DNA from: Fomes fomentarius
Lineage: Eukaryota; Basidiomycota; Agaricomycetes; Polyporales; Polyporaceae
Direction: 5' to 3'
Assembly (NCBI GenBank): GCA_022606135.1
Contig: JABYQN010000010.1
Location: forward strand, 372,001-436,000
DNA: 64,000 nt
In this document: positions 22,569-35,111 of the stretch, piece by piece
Position numbering within the stretch: position 1 is the first letter of the stretch
How the letters are laid out: the number at the start of each line of letters is the position of its first letter
Notes under the pieces: generated by a model
What the model was told of the DNA's origin: nothing
Seen by the model: the letters and a program-made list of their open reading frames with translations, nothing else
Databases searched by the model: none
Translations under genes and position numbers: made by a program

Positions 22569-22999
22569 GCCCGGGCGGGTGCATGTTCCCAGGTCTTGGG
22601 ACTTGGGCAGAGGGTGGTGGCATGATCGTCGCGGATACACGAGTTGGACCACGATGCTAATCTTACGTCTAAAATGTACGAGTTGACCTCTGTTTGTAAA
22701 GCTCGATGAAGCAGCACAACGCGATGCAATATCGATGACATCTTGTCCGAGATCGACTGACAATGAATGGAATGACAATGCCTACTTACTACTTATTGTG
22801 TACTGGAATAGGCCCGTGCCCAGGCCTCTGAGCCGATGTTCCGAGTCCGCGCGGAGGCGCGCCATCCACCACAATCTGGGGATTTGAAACTCCGACAACC
22901 AACTGCATTTTGCGGCAGGCTGAGGTTTTCTCGCCTTTCGGACCTCTCTGTAATCTTTCTCGTCTCCCTCTATCTTCCGCTGCACAAATCGACCGCACG
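22569..22999. other. Intergenic region, ubp14 terminator and nap1 promoter
   Basis: 431 bp between the ubp14 stop and the nap1 start. The nap1 side is pyrimidine-rich (ctttctcgtctccctctatcttccg). No additional gene seen. Confidence 0.5.
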
Positions 23000-25076
23000 A
23001 TGTCTTTCAATATCCCCATTAACCAGGCCGACCCGACCGCACCGACTCCGCAGAACACCCCGCTCACTCACGCCCCCATCGCCCAGGGCCTTTCGCGCCC
23101 AACAGTCCCCGATATCGCCGAGGACAATGAACCAGATGAGGAGGAGGCTTCCGGCACCATACAACAGGCGATGCTCGGGCTTGTACACGGCAAGCTTTCT
23201 GGCCTTGTTGGCAAGAGCTCAGGCTATGTCGAGAGCCTGCCGGTCGAGGTGAAGAAGAACGTCGAGGCATTGAAGGGCGTGCAGGTCAAGCAGGTCGAGC
23301 TGCAGAATCAGTACAAGCGAGAGTGTCTCGAGCTGGAGAAAAAGGTGTGTCACTCGTCGCAGATCCCGTTTTCATCTTGCGAATGCCGCCATGGGTGCGG
23401 CCGGCGATTGTCTTTGTCGTGATCTTTGGCACGATCTTGTCATTCTCGGTGGCTTCGGTTCTGGTATCGCTCAAAATGAAGCGGTCAAGGGGTTTCGTTG
23501 CTGGTATGCTCTTATATTTGAGGAGAAAGGGATCTTGCACATTGTAACACACCAATCGAACACGGGTTCAATTTGCGATTAGCTCTCCTTTCCCTCGACC
23601 AAAGCCGAAGTTTGACTCTCGGGAAGGGAGAGCTTGCATCCAAATCCGTGTTGCCGGCCTACTACGGACCTCAACATTAGACGTGTTTGGTATTCAAGGG
23701 TTTGCGGGCGAGCGAGAGCAGAGAATATCCGCCGCTCCATGTCCATCGTCCGATTGTGTCGTTGCGTCATTCTTGACCTCGTGTTCCAAGTTCTATAATC
23801 GTGCTGGTTTTTTTTGTGAAGATCTGCGGTGCGATAATCCTCCGACTGCACTCTAACTTTCAGACCTCACCGTTCGCGAAGCCGTTTCCCCGCAGAAGCG
23901 AGTGTTACCCCGCGTTCAGTCACCTACTTCCGGCATTCGACGCCCTCTTCACAGCCATACTGACATGCAATCTTGACAGTATCTCGCTTTGCAAAAGCCG
24001 CTGTATGACCGCCGTCATGCGATCATCACTGGTGCGGCACAACCCACGCCCGAGGAGGTCGAGGCCGGTGAGAAGCAATCGATCAAGGACGATCCGGTAT
24101 ACGCGCCTTTGCCCAAGGACGTCCAGCCGTCTGCGGCGGGTATCCCCGAGTTCTGGCTGACTGCACTCCGTACACACGTCCACCTGAGCGAGATCATCAC
24201 CGACCGTGACGCGGACGCACTTAAGAGCCTCAACGACATTCGCATTGAGTACCTCCCCAGCACCGAGCCCAAGCCTGGCTTCAAACTTCAGTTCTTCTTC
24301 ACACCAAACGACTACTTTGAGAACGAGGTGCTCGAGAAGACGTACTTGTACCAGGAGGAAGTCGGGTACTCGGGCGACTTCATGTACGATCGGGCGATCG
24401 GGACGGAGATCAAGTGGAAGGAGGACAAGGACTTGACGAAGGAGTTCGAGGTGAAGAAGCAACGCAATAAGAGTGAGTACCGGTTCGCTTGAGAATAGGC
24501 TTTTAGCGTTTTGATTGACTGATTTCGCGCGCACCCCTTGCCCCAGACACGAACCGGACGCGTCTGGTCAGGAAAGCGCGACCGACTGCGTCGTTCTTCA
24601 ACTTCTTCTCGCCCCCGCTACCACCCTCAGATGACGCGATCGAGAAGGGCGATCTTGACGAGGATGAGCTTGAGGAGCTTGAGGAGAAGCTTGAGATCGA
24701 CTATCAGCTCGGCGAAGACTTCAAGGAGAAGGTGCGTCTATGCGTGGTCCCTGAAACATTGACATCACTCACGCCACTTGCAGATCATTCCCCGTGCGAT
24801 TGACTACTTCACCGGCAAGGCCCTGGAGTACGAGGACTTCGATGACGATGAGGACGACTTTGAGGACATTGAGGACGATGAGGACGACGAGGATGAATTC
24901 GAGGACGATGTATGTTTGTATCCCGTTCCTTTGTCATCCTGGCCCTGACTTACCTCTCATCGTCGAAGGATTCCGACTCGGACGGTGACGTCCCCGCGAG
25001 GAGACGTGGCCCACCCAAGGGTCGCGGCGCGGGCGTAAATCAGAATGTCAACCCCGAAGAGTGCAAGCAGCAGTGA
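23000..25076 (+). CDS. nap1: Nucleosome assembly protein 1 (NAP family histone chaperone)
   Basis: Five exons (23000-23344, 23980-24472, 24547-24731, 24784-24909, 24969-25076) encode 418 aa, typical of Nap1. The long dimerisation helix contains VKNVEALKGVQ-like and QYKRECLELEKKYLALQKPL stretches. The NAP core has GIPEFWLTALRTHVHLSEII, KLQFFFTPNDYFENEVLEK and the Phe-rich ASFFNFFSPPLPP block. The C-terminus is strongly acidic (DDDEDDFEDIEDDEDDED) and ends NPEECKQQ, the standard Nap1 tail. It shuttles H2A-H2B and assists nucleosome assembly. Intron 1 is 635 nt, unlike the other short introns. Confidence 0.95.
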
Positions 25077-25519
25077 TCTCACGAATGCATTCAATTACGC
25101 GTAATGTCTATGGACGACTCTTCCCTCTTCCCTCATCTCCGTCACATCGATTGTTTGGCATGGGGCCCTCGAGCGCAAGGGCGATTCGGTCCATCTCGGT
25201 AAACGTCTCCTCATTCACTTCCTTCCGCCATCCGGAGCTATCAACGATCGACTCTGTCTCTCATTCGCGTGTTGTTGGTGTGCTGCGGGCATAAAGCAAA
25301 GCTGTAATGTCTTTAGTCTTTCATGTATTACAATTGTTGAAGTAGGTTGTGCTGGTGCTCCTTATCTCCATATGTGCGTTTGTTCCCAATCAAGACGACT
25401 GTACGAAACCTCAGTTGGTGGGCGCTAATACGTGTTAGCCCCACACAAGATGTATTCCGGAATCGACAGTTCCAGGATGATTCATAACTTCAGTGTTGCC
25501 CTGCGCGGATTTATTACGG
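25077..25519. other. nap1 3' flank, no gene
   Basis: Downstream of nap1. No protein-like frame; it borders the kinase-gene fragment. Confidence 0.45.
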
Positions 25520-25761
25520 TGAATGTCGCATATTCCGTTCTCGCAAGAAGCGGTTCCGACTCGATTCACACTACGCGGGCAAGGATACACAGGATGGTGG
25601 TATGTAGTACGGTCCGGTGACTTCATCGAGATGACTTCACTTAGAACATACTGATGCCTCATACACTCCAGGCTCTCGTGTTTATCCACGATGGAGGATA
25701 ACCCATCGTGTATCACTCACTCGACTTCAATCTTCTCGTTAATCGTATTGACAACCTTAAC
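25520..25761 (+). pseudogene. Internally deleted fragment of the kinase family
   Basis: It keeps the end of family exon 1 (VAYSVLARSGSDSIHTTRAR), the splice donor of intron 1, then jumps to intron 3 and exon 4 (ALVFIHDGG, one codon lost and Arg changed) and intron 4. Exons 2 and 3 and everything after intron 4 are absent. Most similar to copies A-C, not D. Confidence 0.8.
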
Positions 25762-26217
25762 ACGAGTATCGGATATACAGTATTCCTTCTCAGAACCTAT
25801 CCGGAGTCGTGGGCCGCGCTCGCTTCGCTCGAAAGCGTCAAGCATGTCAGGCTCGGATACGCCGCAAAATATACATATACATGTCTGTTCCTCGAGAACA
25901 TGCGGTGGCTCTCGTCACTGCTAAACTCGACAAAAGTTACCAAACATATCGCTGAATATGCATCGTACTGCGCTGCTCCGGGGCGCGCAGAACACCCTCG
26001 TCCGACTGCACTGCAATCATTGGGATACCTCTCTGGTAATGCGATATATCCCAACGTCAAGAGCCTGAACATGACCAGCATGTATCCGGTGACACACGAA
26101 TGGGTCAAGGCGTATCCCAACGTGTCGCAGCTTTCTGTCTCCAACGAGGACTATCCAATCGGCGGCGACGAAGCGGGGCTGCACATGAAAGGAATATGCA
26201 TGCCCTTTGCGAATTAG
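25708..26217 (+). pseudogene. F-box/LRR-like fragment fused to the kinase relic
   Basis: An open frame of 169 codons whose body reads like the leucine-rich part of Agaricomycete F-box proteins: LRTYPESWAALASLESVKHV, YPNVKSLNMTSM, AYPNVSQLSVSNED. No F-box is present, and the first codons derive from the kinase family's intron 4 sequence. The downstream DNA up to 26420 continues in other frames. Interpreted as a truncated gene joined at a rearrangement breakpoint; assignment is by composition only. Confidence 0.45.
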
Positions 26218-26429
26218 TGTTGGCCCAGTCTGGAACAATGTCATCCATACTGTGTGCGGATCTCTATCCCCTCGGACTGCCTTGTCATACGAGTCCTCGC
26301 CTTCAACCTCGCTTGCGCTCAAACTTGCGTTGGACTGTAACCACCGGAACTTGGTATGCCCTAAGCTCTCGGTACACTTCGTGGAACAACTTCACCGAAG
26401 GCGTAAGATGGAATTGTACATTATCTGAC

Positions 26430-27870
26430 TTAGTCTAAAACACTACGCTATTCTACTTCCTTGACCCCTCATAATACTACTGACTGTGCTGCACAGGAAA
26501 AAGGTTGTTAGCTACTTATGCACATGGTATCACGCACCTCTATCCAGGATCCGAAGTTGCTTTCGAGATTGAGGACGTTCAATACCGGCGTACACTGTGT
26601 GGCAAGTTAGCTTCTGCAACATGTTATGCAATGACAAACAACTTACCAGCGGGAGGCTCAGCCTTGCAATGCGGCACGCACCCTCCGCACAGTCCGAGTC
26701 ACCCATCCCCGACAGGTGACTTTACCAGAAAGGCGTTGACTCATCTACCATACCCCCTGCGTCCAATTGGTACGGCTTATCGGGGGCGGTAGGAGCCTGA
26801 GCAGTACGTGACGCGAACGTCGGATGCCACCAGGTGGGCTTATACACGACGGGACGGCTGGCCACTGCGGTGAGTATGCTCGTGGTACTGGAATGCAGTG
26901 ATCTCAGGCCAGGTGGGGAGTGCGCAGCAAGCATTGGACGTGCGTAGTATGAGTGCCAGCCATGCCATACGGCGCGCATCATGCGGAAGTGCGGGGGTGG
27001 GGTCAATGGCACTGTGCACGCCGTGGAAGTTCCCGTGTAGGGGGAACTTGTATTTGACGACTACGCTGCGGCGGTGTACAGCGGCGCATCGTTCAGGACA
27101 ATTCCTTGTTACCCATATCAGTGGTGATAGAGAGGAAAATATCATGATATAGAGCTTACCTGAGCGATGAGGATGTCCGCTACAGTCCGTCGCCCCGGAT
27201 GAACGGGGACGGACTAGATGAGGTGTGTGTCTTCACCCTCGCTCTATCTCTGGCCATATAGACGTGCGTCTGATAGCGTAGTTCAAGGCGAACAGAGAAG
27301 AGTGTTGCAGAGGGGAGCGGACATGGTGGTACTGAGGAGAGAGTAGTCCGTCAACTGGCTTGGGTTATATATCGATGCGGCTGGCATCTGTCAGGTGGGG
27401 GCTGGGGTTGGTCCGGTAGAGGATGGACACCCTGGGCCTCGTGAGCTCTTTGGCGGGCGAACAAGGGACGGTCCATGTTCGGTTCCTCGGCACTGTGTTC
27501 CTCTTGGCTGCGATTTACGGTTGATGATCTGTATACGATAGGGAACCGTTATTAAATATGATCATGGAAGGAGAACAGCGCCCGAATACTAGTACTGTTA
27601 CTCGTTGTCACCTTACATGGAGTCTTTCCAAGCATGACCTCACAAACTACTACTAGTCTACTGAGACGAGCGATGGATCTAACATTAGCATGATATTGTC
27701 GATCCAAGCGAGTCTTCCGGGCCTCCGCTTTAGAGGTTGTGTCGATCAGGATGTACCAGCCGCCTCGGTGAAGAGCAGCAGTGACATCCGGATGCGCCAG
27801 TGAAATGTGCTAGGTAGGAGCAGCCGAGTTGAGACGGCGTCGATCAACAGCGAGACCGTTCGAAGTGTCG
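26430..27870. repeat. 1.5-kb dispersed repeat, copy 2 (inverted relative to 7815-9300)
   Basis: It aligns base for base with copy 1 over most of its length, including the TATA-like tatataacccaagccag, the ATG context and the intron-like gtaagctctat...aacaag segment. Reading frames differ by one base around the site equivalent to 8490, so at least one copy is non-coding. Direction is opposite to copy 1. Confidence 0.7.
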
Positions 27871-28233
27871 AACTAGTAAGTAAACAACATTATTGACGGT
27901 GCGACTATTCATATCGGAAAACTTGCCCTCCAGGTTTCATTTGTATTTAGGTGTCTAGGGAGCTTGCTTTTTCGTTTCAGGTTCGGCGATCCCAGCGCGA
28001 TCGTATGAGGACACTTCAAGCTGCCCCCCTGCAATTACAACTTGAAAATTTGCAGCGAAGAAAGTTGTGGACCCATAGACATACCGAAAACGGGGAAATG
28101 GCTCGCGTGGTAATGGCGCTCGTGCACGCGAAGGTCGCGGCGTCTCTGACTCTCTCCAATTCAGAAATCTCGCCTTGACCTCTGAGTCCACGCTCTTGCT
28201 CTCCTTCCCGTCGCGCTCATCGGCGGCGGTGCT
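27871..28233. other. Upstream region of the zf-4CXXC_R1 gene
   Basis: Contains short frames only. It may include 5' untranslated exons of the gene starting at 28234; an in-frame ATG chain is absent. Confidence 0.4.
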
Positions 28234-31200
28234 ATGCCTGCTGTAGCACACTCTGAACTCGCTAACTGGGACGGCGGGCTTTCATCTACCTCAGGCGGCA
28301 AGACATCCAACGTGAATCCTACGGCCTTAGGGTCAACGAACTCTTCACTTCGCCTACCACGCGCACATTTTGCTTCGTCGCCTTCCAACGGAGCGCTTCA
28401 GAACGTTCCTGGAAGCGACTGTCAGCCGAGGTCTCATGAACCGCTCGTTTCTGCGCCAATCATCCACTCTGGTACACCGCATATACCTGGCATGAAGGAG
28501 TCACCGATGCACAGTATGGGAGCAGGGAAAGAACGCGTCCATAGTGAAGTAGTGGTCTCAACAAACTCGCAAAGACTAGAAGTGGCCCAGGGTGCGTCGG
28601 GGGAGGTGAGTAATGCGCGAGGTGAGCGAAAGTTTGGACGGAGAAGTGATTTGTGGTCCTACTTAGGTCGTGAGCAATCTCTCGTCAATCTCACAGCCCC
28701 TCAGTCCACTGTTTACGCCAGAACTAGACGCACACGAGGTATGGTACAATTCAAGTTTCTCAGATCCGTGCGTTCTGAAGAGTATTTCGCGACTACCTTT
28801 CGCACGGAAAATAGCCTAGATTCGCAGATAAACAAGCCCCCACCAGTGAAGACGCGTCAAGACTCATAGCAGGACCCTTCGTCAACTTCGCGGCTACGGC
28901 TGCTCACACTGATGAAGCTATGCTGGTAGAGTCTTCTGGTGGTACTAAGGTGGGCCCAATTGTCAGTTGCGATAATGACGCGCTTTTCCCAACTCTCCTC
29001 TTATTCTTTGAAGCGGAACGCGCCATCCCCTTCAGCACAACCTCTTCCAGTTGTTGCGTCTGCGAGGTCAGACCCGCCGGCTTCTCCTGACATGGAAAAG
29101 AACACCAACGCATCCGACGGAGGTAGGGAGGAGGGCGATACCGATTCCCTCCTAGATGCGGACGGAGAGACTGATGACGGCAGCGCTCTTCCAGTCCATG
29201 CTGTTGTCCCATCAGCGTCCAGCTCAAGCACCGCACAACATTCTAACGTATGAGTATTCACCCCATGCTATTAATCCTGGGCTCACGCAGGTCTTGTTCA
29301 GTCTAGCGTCGCACCATCATCAGACACGATAGCTAAAGGTCGCTCACCCCCGCGACAATACTCTGCGAAATCCCGAGGCTCATATGCGAGCGATTATCTG
29401 AGTACCGAGCAGGAGGATGACGTCCCCAAATTCGTATGTGCCCGTACCGAGTAACGTCAATATTAACAAGTACCACGCTGACCACAACGACTACCGCCGG
29501 CCCGGCATCGCACAGAACCATCCCCCATACCCTACCTCGGCCAACGCCAACGCCGGCCCGCGGCCTCTTCCTCGCGCATCACGTCGGCATGCGCACGTCG
29601 GCAATCGTGTAAGTGGCAGAACGCAAATATCGTTCATTTTCTCCCCTCAAAGACTGACTTTGCCAACCTGATCAGCCCCACCAAACCACTGAACCCCTTT
29701 CCAGCCCTATCACGTCTCCGACTTCCTCCTCGTTCGCGCAACGCAGCAGACCGGTTAAGCGGCGACGCCTCAATCACGTATATATCGACGTCCCGCTTCT
29801 GCCTAATCCACGAGAGCTTTACAAGCTTGCCTCTCAAGTCCCGGAGCTACAGGAGCCGGCAGAGGAAGACTACGCCTTGCAGCTTGGCAGTATCTTGAAC
29901 CAAGCTGCTGCTGTGAACGGAAGGGACGCCAGTGTTGCAGCATCCCCTGCTTCAAAGCGCGGGCGCGGTGGTCGGGGGCGCAAGACGACTACTGCGTCTA
30001 AATCTCCGGAGAAGACAAACCGTCGTACTAAAACCGACAGCGTCGCCGCGCCCTCCAGTATACGAACGAGTGCTGTTCCAAGCACAAGCGCGCGTATGAC
30101 GTCCACGCGCGGTCGCCAATCCTTTCCATCATCTGCAACAGCAAGGCAGCAGAAGAGTGAGCCCCCTCCTGACGATTCTATCGCTTCTATTATGGTGCAG
30201 GAGGAAGAGCCGCCGAGCGGTAATGAGTCTCCGGAGAGACCTCTACAACCTGGCCAGCCTGCAGACAGTCTGGAGCCTCTTCTGCCCTCTCTGCAGATAA
30301 GTATAGGCGTGTATCCCACGCCAGACGCTGCTGTGTGCTTGAACGCTGTCAGACATATGCGGGAGCTAGGTCCTATTCCTTCGCCTCCGCCTCCGCAGTC
30401 CTATATGGTACCCGTCTACACTTTGATGCGGATGCATGACCATTATCCCCCTCGGCAACCTCTCCTACCGTTCTACCCGCCTCCTCATGGTTACCCTCAC
30501 CCTCCATATCCTCCTCCCCCATTTGTGCCACCTCCAGCAGCGTTGCTCCCACCAACTCAATCTTCATCTGCTGCGCTATCACCTCAGCCTTCACCTCATC
30601 AGTCACCTCCTCATTCACCTCCTCATTCACCTCAGCCCTCACCTCATCATTCACCATCACCGCCGTCATCACCCCCTCTCGCCCAATCCCCAGCCGCCCG
30701 GCCTTTGCCAAGACGATCGGTTTTCAACAAAGGCAAGGCTCGTTCTGACGAGATATCAACGCCTTCAATGCTCCGCGATTCAGTGTCGACGCCTGCGTCA
30801 CCCCCGCCGCTTTCTATGTCTCCGACCTCTGAACCAGAAGCATCCTCTTCATCGCAACTCTTCCAACTGCTGCCACTAGAGCACGAGCACACGCGGGAAC
30901 CGCAAAATGTATTCCCTCCACAACCTTTGGGGATCTCTAAGGCTGACTCTGAGCGCAGCTTTGACTATGCCACAATGGACATCCTCGCCGACTACGGTTC
31001 CTCCCTGTCTCCTCCGCCTTGTGTGACATCCGACTCCAACGGCCTCAGTGACGAATTACAAAGCATACCCCAGTCTCCCGCGCATCAGCAAGAAAAGGAC
31101 CACAATCACAGCGTCCCCGGCATCGTACAGGATGGAATCCCCGGTGATCTAGCGCAGTTCGGTGTCGGCTCTTCGCTCGACGTCATGCAGCTACTTGCGG

Positions 31201-33011
31201 TCGCGCAAAAGGTGAACGAGACTCATGTACCGCAACGCGAACACGGTGATCTAACCGCGCCTCTCCCAAGTCACCTGCCGATATTGTGGATGGTCGACGC
31301 GAACCACGGGGCTGAAATGCAAGCCGTGCACCCCAACGGCACGATCGACCCGTCCCTCCTCGGCGGTATGGAACCAGAACCAGAGCCAGAGCCGGAGCCG
31401 GAAATGCAACCACCTTCGCCATCCGAAGCCGGTCCCTCGCATATTCGCAGGCCGTCGCTCCAGTCGTCCACCTCTCCTTCGACTTCCCGGGTGCGTCCTC
31501 GCTCGCGCGCTCATTCGCGGGCGCAGACACACTCGGACGAAAGTGAGTCGTCGGATGACGAGCGGCCTGTTGTAGAGCGCTTGCCGGTGAGACAGTTTCC
31601 GTTCGCGCTGCCTCATGAGCTGCCGCAGGTGCAGGAGACGACGCGTACGCGTCGATCGACGCAGCGCGCGGTTGCGATGAACGGTGCGATGTATGAGGAC
31701 CTTGGAGAGAGCACTGAGGACGATGCGTACGGCGACGGCGTCTATGGAAAGGGAAAGGCAAAGGGCAAAGGCAAAGGCAAGGGCAAAGGCAAGGGCAGAG
31801 AGAAGGGGAAGGGCGTGGGGAAGGGCGCTGTGCTGCTCGGGACGTTCTGCCACCAGTGTAGGAATGCCACGGTGGGGGACAAGATGCCGTGCACGGCCAA
31901 GAAGGGGGACGGCAATCCGTGTGGGCTACGCTACTGCCAACGCTGCATTGAGAATAGGTATGTAACACTCGTTTCTTCGTGTTTCGCTGTGCACTGCGCG
32001 TATACGGACGCTGCACGAGAAAGCTCTGAGAGTAGATGTGCTGATAATGATATGTAATACAGGTATCCTGGACTAGCCTTCAATCCGTATGCTGTGGAAT
32101 TCCGCTGTCCTCGCTGTGTGGGCAACTGCAATTGCACGGCATGCTGCAATAGGCGTGGCGAGACGTACATCTCTGCTCGTGTCGGGAAACTGCCGCCTCC
32201 CGGGTCTGATGAGGCCCGCGCGCTGCTAGAAGAAGCTGCCGCTGGAACATTGGGGTTCCGCAGGACCCAGACGCCACCTCCTACCCGACTCGATCTCCCG
32301 CCTGGAGCGTTCTTTGGTGTGGTGTACGGCTTGCATGGTCAGCGCGTCGGTCAGGGCTACGTGGACCGGGACAAGGAGCATGTCTTGATCAAAGCTCGGA
32401 GGAAGAAGGTCGTTGCGTATGTCGGGAAGAAGAGGGTGCCTGCGGTCGCCGCACCCGGCCCTCTTGTGCCTGCTCCTATGCTACCCCAGTCCGCTCCGTC
32501 ATCCTCTAACCAGGACGCTTCTCAGCAGGACAGTCAAGCTGCTTCTGTGCCTGGCGTTGCCCTCGTGAAAGCTGCCTCTGAATCACCACAGGCCAACGCT
32601 ACTCTCGATGAAGCGGAACCTATACCCGTGCCTGCTCCTCACGAATCTTCCTCTCAAGCTCCTCGACTCACCCCACCGCCCGCCGGTGCACCGCTACCCC
32701 GTCCAGCTGAGGTACCGCGCCCTCTATCTTCGCCCCCACCGGTCCTCCGTGGGAGGTTGTACATTGGAAAACGCACTGTGCTGGACTCGCGCTTATACGT
32801 GTCTATGAAGGAGGTCATTTCGAGAGCGTTGCGCAAGGAGGATGACCTAACACTACACGCTCCCCAGTCTGACCCTGTACCCGCCGAAAGCGGGGGTGAC
32901 GTTGCAGCCTCTCTGGTTGAGGTGCAATGTGCGATTGCTATTGCACTACAGGCGGCGAATGACCCGAAGGCTGCTCGGAGGGTTGCTGTCGCGGATGCGA
33001 CTGTGAGCTAG
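28234..33011 (+). CDS. zf-4CXXC_R1 (CDCA7-type) zinc-finger protein, about 1423 aa
   Basis: Eight exons are phase-consistent: 28234-28621, 28667-28738, 28828-28949, 29014-29247, 29302-29433, 29516-29608, 29676-31957, 32063-33011. The start is the first in-frame ATG and could lie further upstream. The long N-terminal part is disordered: Ser/Pro-rich, with a (SPxxSPP)-type repeat at 30590-30660, an EPEPEPEP run and a KGKGKGKGKG run (31750-31800). Near residues 1070-1140 is a Cys-rich module: FCHQCRNATVGDKMPC, LRYCQRCIENRYPGLAFNPY, FRCPRCVGNCNCTACCNRRG. This is the 4CXXC_R1 zinc finger of CDCA7/JPO proteins, which in animals recruit the HELLS remodeller and support DNA methylation. A nuclear chromatin role is inferred; the fungal partner is unknown. 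Confidence 0.85.
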
Positions 33012-33439
33012 TGGGTCGTTCATTCACTTGTCTTTGCATGGTGCTCGTTGTTGTGTTTCGGTACATACCATTTTGTTTATGGGTGCCGCTGCGCGGGTCT
33101 AGGTAGCTTATTGTGGATTTTACTGGTGAGCAGCGTTGCGACGTCTTGGCGGAATCTACTACCCCTACTCCTATTGTTTCATATGTTCATCCTAGTGTTC
33201 GTTGTAGTACATAAGATGTATCGTCGTGGACATGCAAATCTTGGTCAATCAGCCTAAGCCCTCTATGTAAGCTGTGTGAGGGTGTGCGACACTAGTGCGC
33301 GAGAGAGGATGTGTGTGTCAAGAGCAAACACGTGGATGTGGCGACGGGGTGATAGTAAGGAGTGTACATCTGGGAATGAGGGACAGTGCGAAAATGGTGA
33401 ACGATACGAGTGGTATGAGCTATATCGGTAAACTGCACA
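33012..33439. other. Convergent intergenic region
   Basis: Between the 3' ends of two convergent genes. T-rich 3' flank, no gene seen. Confidence 0.5.
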
Positions 33440-34571
33440 CTACCATTTGCTTATGTTGTACGTCGCCTCGAGGATCTCTTCTCTAAAGTCTCGGATGAGT
33501 TTGTCGATCAGGTCATCCACGCCAGGGTACATCTCGCACACGATCCGAGCGACTTTCCGTTTGTCCTCGATGGTGTTCGAGTACCAGTAGTAGTGATACG
33601 TATGCATGGGCCATAGGTATGCCACTCCGTAGAAGAGGAGTCTCTGGGCGGCATTGAGCCATAGAATAGGGTTTCACCAACGAAGCCATCGTGCCATCAT
33701 TGCGAGCGACGTCACCCCTGCAAATGCCGTGGCAACGGGCACGACCAGGTTCTATGTGGTACCACCTAAACGGCGTGAACCTTGCAATACTTGAGGTCTA
33801 TGGTACTCACCTTGTTCCGCATCCCATTTGAGCTGTGGATGGAGTTCGCGAAGAATGTGGCAGTCTTATCCCAGTCCTTCCCTTTGAGATAATTCCATAC
33901 TTCGCGATCGGCAGTTTGCGCGGCGGTAGTGTTGAAGAGAACCACCAATACAATTTTGCATGTCTGCTCTGAGGACCACATGTGGTTGTTCCACCAACTC
34001 AACTCTGCGAGAATCCCATCGCGATGCCGGGGATACCACGCTGTCGTAAGTTCAATGCATCACAAGGATGCGCAATTAGTCCCAAGTGTTACTTTTTGGC
34101 CGAACCCAATACAAAACATACCTAAGTAGCCCGGGACGGACTTGTCAAACTGTGCGGCCTTGATCCCAGCCAGTCTGTGGTGATTGTCCCGCCACAAGAA
34201 GAACGCGCCCAGTTGGATGATGCCCAAATTGCGATCGTCGACCCAGTGAGTCTGTAACCTCCTCCTCTCCGTCTCCAGCAGCGCACAAAATCCTGCGGAG
34301 GTGTATAGCTCCCACAGCTTCAAGGAGGTGGCGGGAGGCCAGGGAAGCACAGTGCGTCCACGAAACACTCGGCGGCGAAACCACACATGCCCGACATAGA
34401 GCAGAGGTAAGACGGGATAGAACCGGAACCAAGTCTGCATGCAGATTTAGAGATGACTGCCACACCAGAGAGTATCTTTGGAAGTCGGACCTTGGACTGC
34501 CGAAGGCTCGATGTGTCCAGCTGGATTTCTGTCGACTGGAGAGGGTTTTCCACGGTTCCCGTGCCATGCAA
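33440..34571 (-). pseudogene. Paralogue of the 12193 membrane protein with a premature stop
   Basis: Four exons (34571-34491, 34434-34122, 34040-33811, 33751-33440) join in phase. Blocks match the intact paralogue: PPATSLKLWELYTSAGF, QFDKSVPGYL, LSWWNNHMWSSEQT, then AMMARWLRW. Directly after this a TGA at 33674-33676 interrupts the frame, which continues open for another 77 codons (LNAAQRLLFYG...EATYNISKW). So either a truncated protein of about 234 aa is made, or this is a recent pseudogene or base error. Exon 1 is the least certain. Confidence 0.6.
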
Positions 34572-35111
34572 TGCGACGTAGTTGGCTGGATGTTTTTTGC
34601 GCCGGCTTCATCTTCTTCTTGGAAGTCGCCCTTGTCAAGCATCTGTGTTGACCGTTTGAGTTTGCGGTACTTGAGCACCAATACGACTCGGCGTCGGTCG
34701 GGGAACGGCGTCAACTGACATGCTGTTTCATTGCTTGGACCATTGGTTGGTCGGATCCTCGGACCGCTTGCCTGATATAGGCAACCATCTGGACACCCAT
34801 GATGATCGCCTAATGATCATTCGTCGAGTGTGAGTATAGGCCCACTAAGTAGTGTCAATGAACTGTCTACATGGCATTCTGGGCTTCAAGCTTCAGCTAT
34901 TAGACAGCGGATTAGATCCGCCTTTGTGACGATACGATACATCATGATGAGCTATGTACCTAAGTCACTCAGGCTGCATTGGCTCGTGGCTTCCTCAGCC
35001 GTCAGAGTAAGTTTCGCAGCTGGAGATTCAACCAATGTACTATTCAAATTCGATTACGAACGAATTATGTGCCGCTGTATCCAGTAAGCTGGAACATGTA
35101 AGTGCAGCAGG
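34572..35111. other. Intergenic, no gene seen
   Basis: Lies between the broken membrane-protein gene and kinase D. Unlike kinases A-C, kinase D has no small-protein gene downstream here. Confidence 0.45.

Noticed and set aside
30590..30660. Regular short repeats (cctcattcac), considered as an array or CRISPR-like
   Set aside because: In-frame codon repeats (SPPHS) inside an exon; no spacers; eukaryotic genome.
31183..32016. 277-codon antisense frame in the 4CXXC gene
   Set aside because: Arg/Pro-rich low-complexity shadow of the KG and EP repeats.
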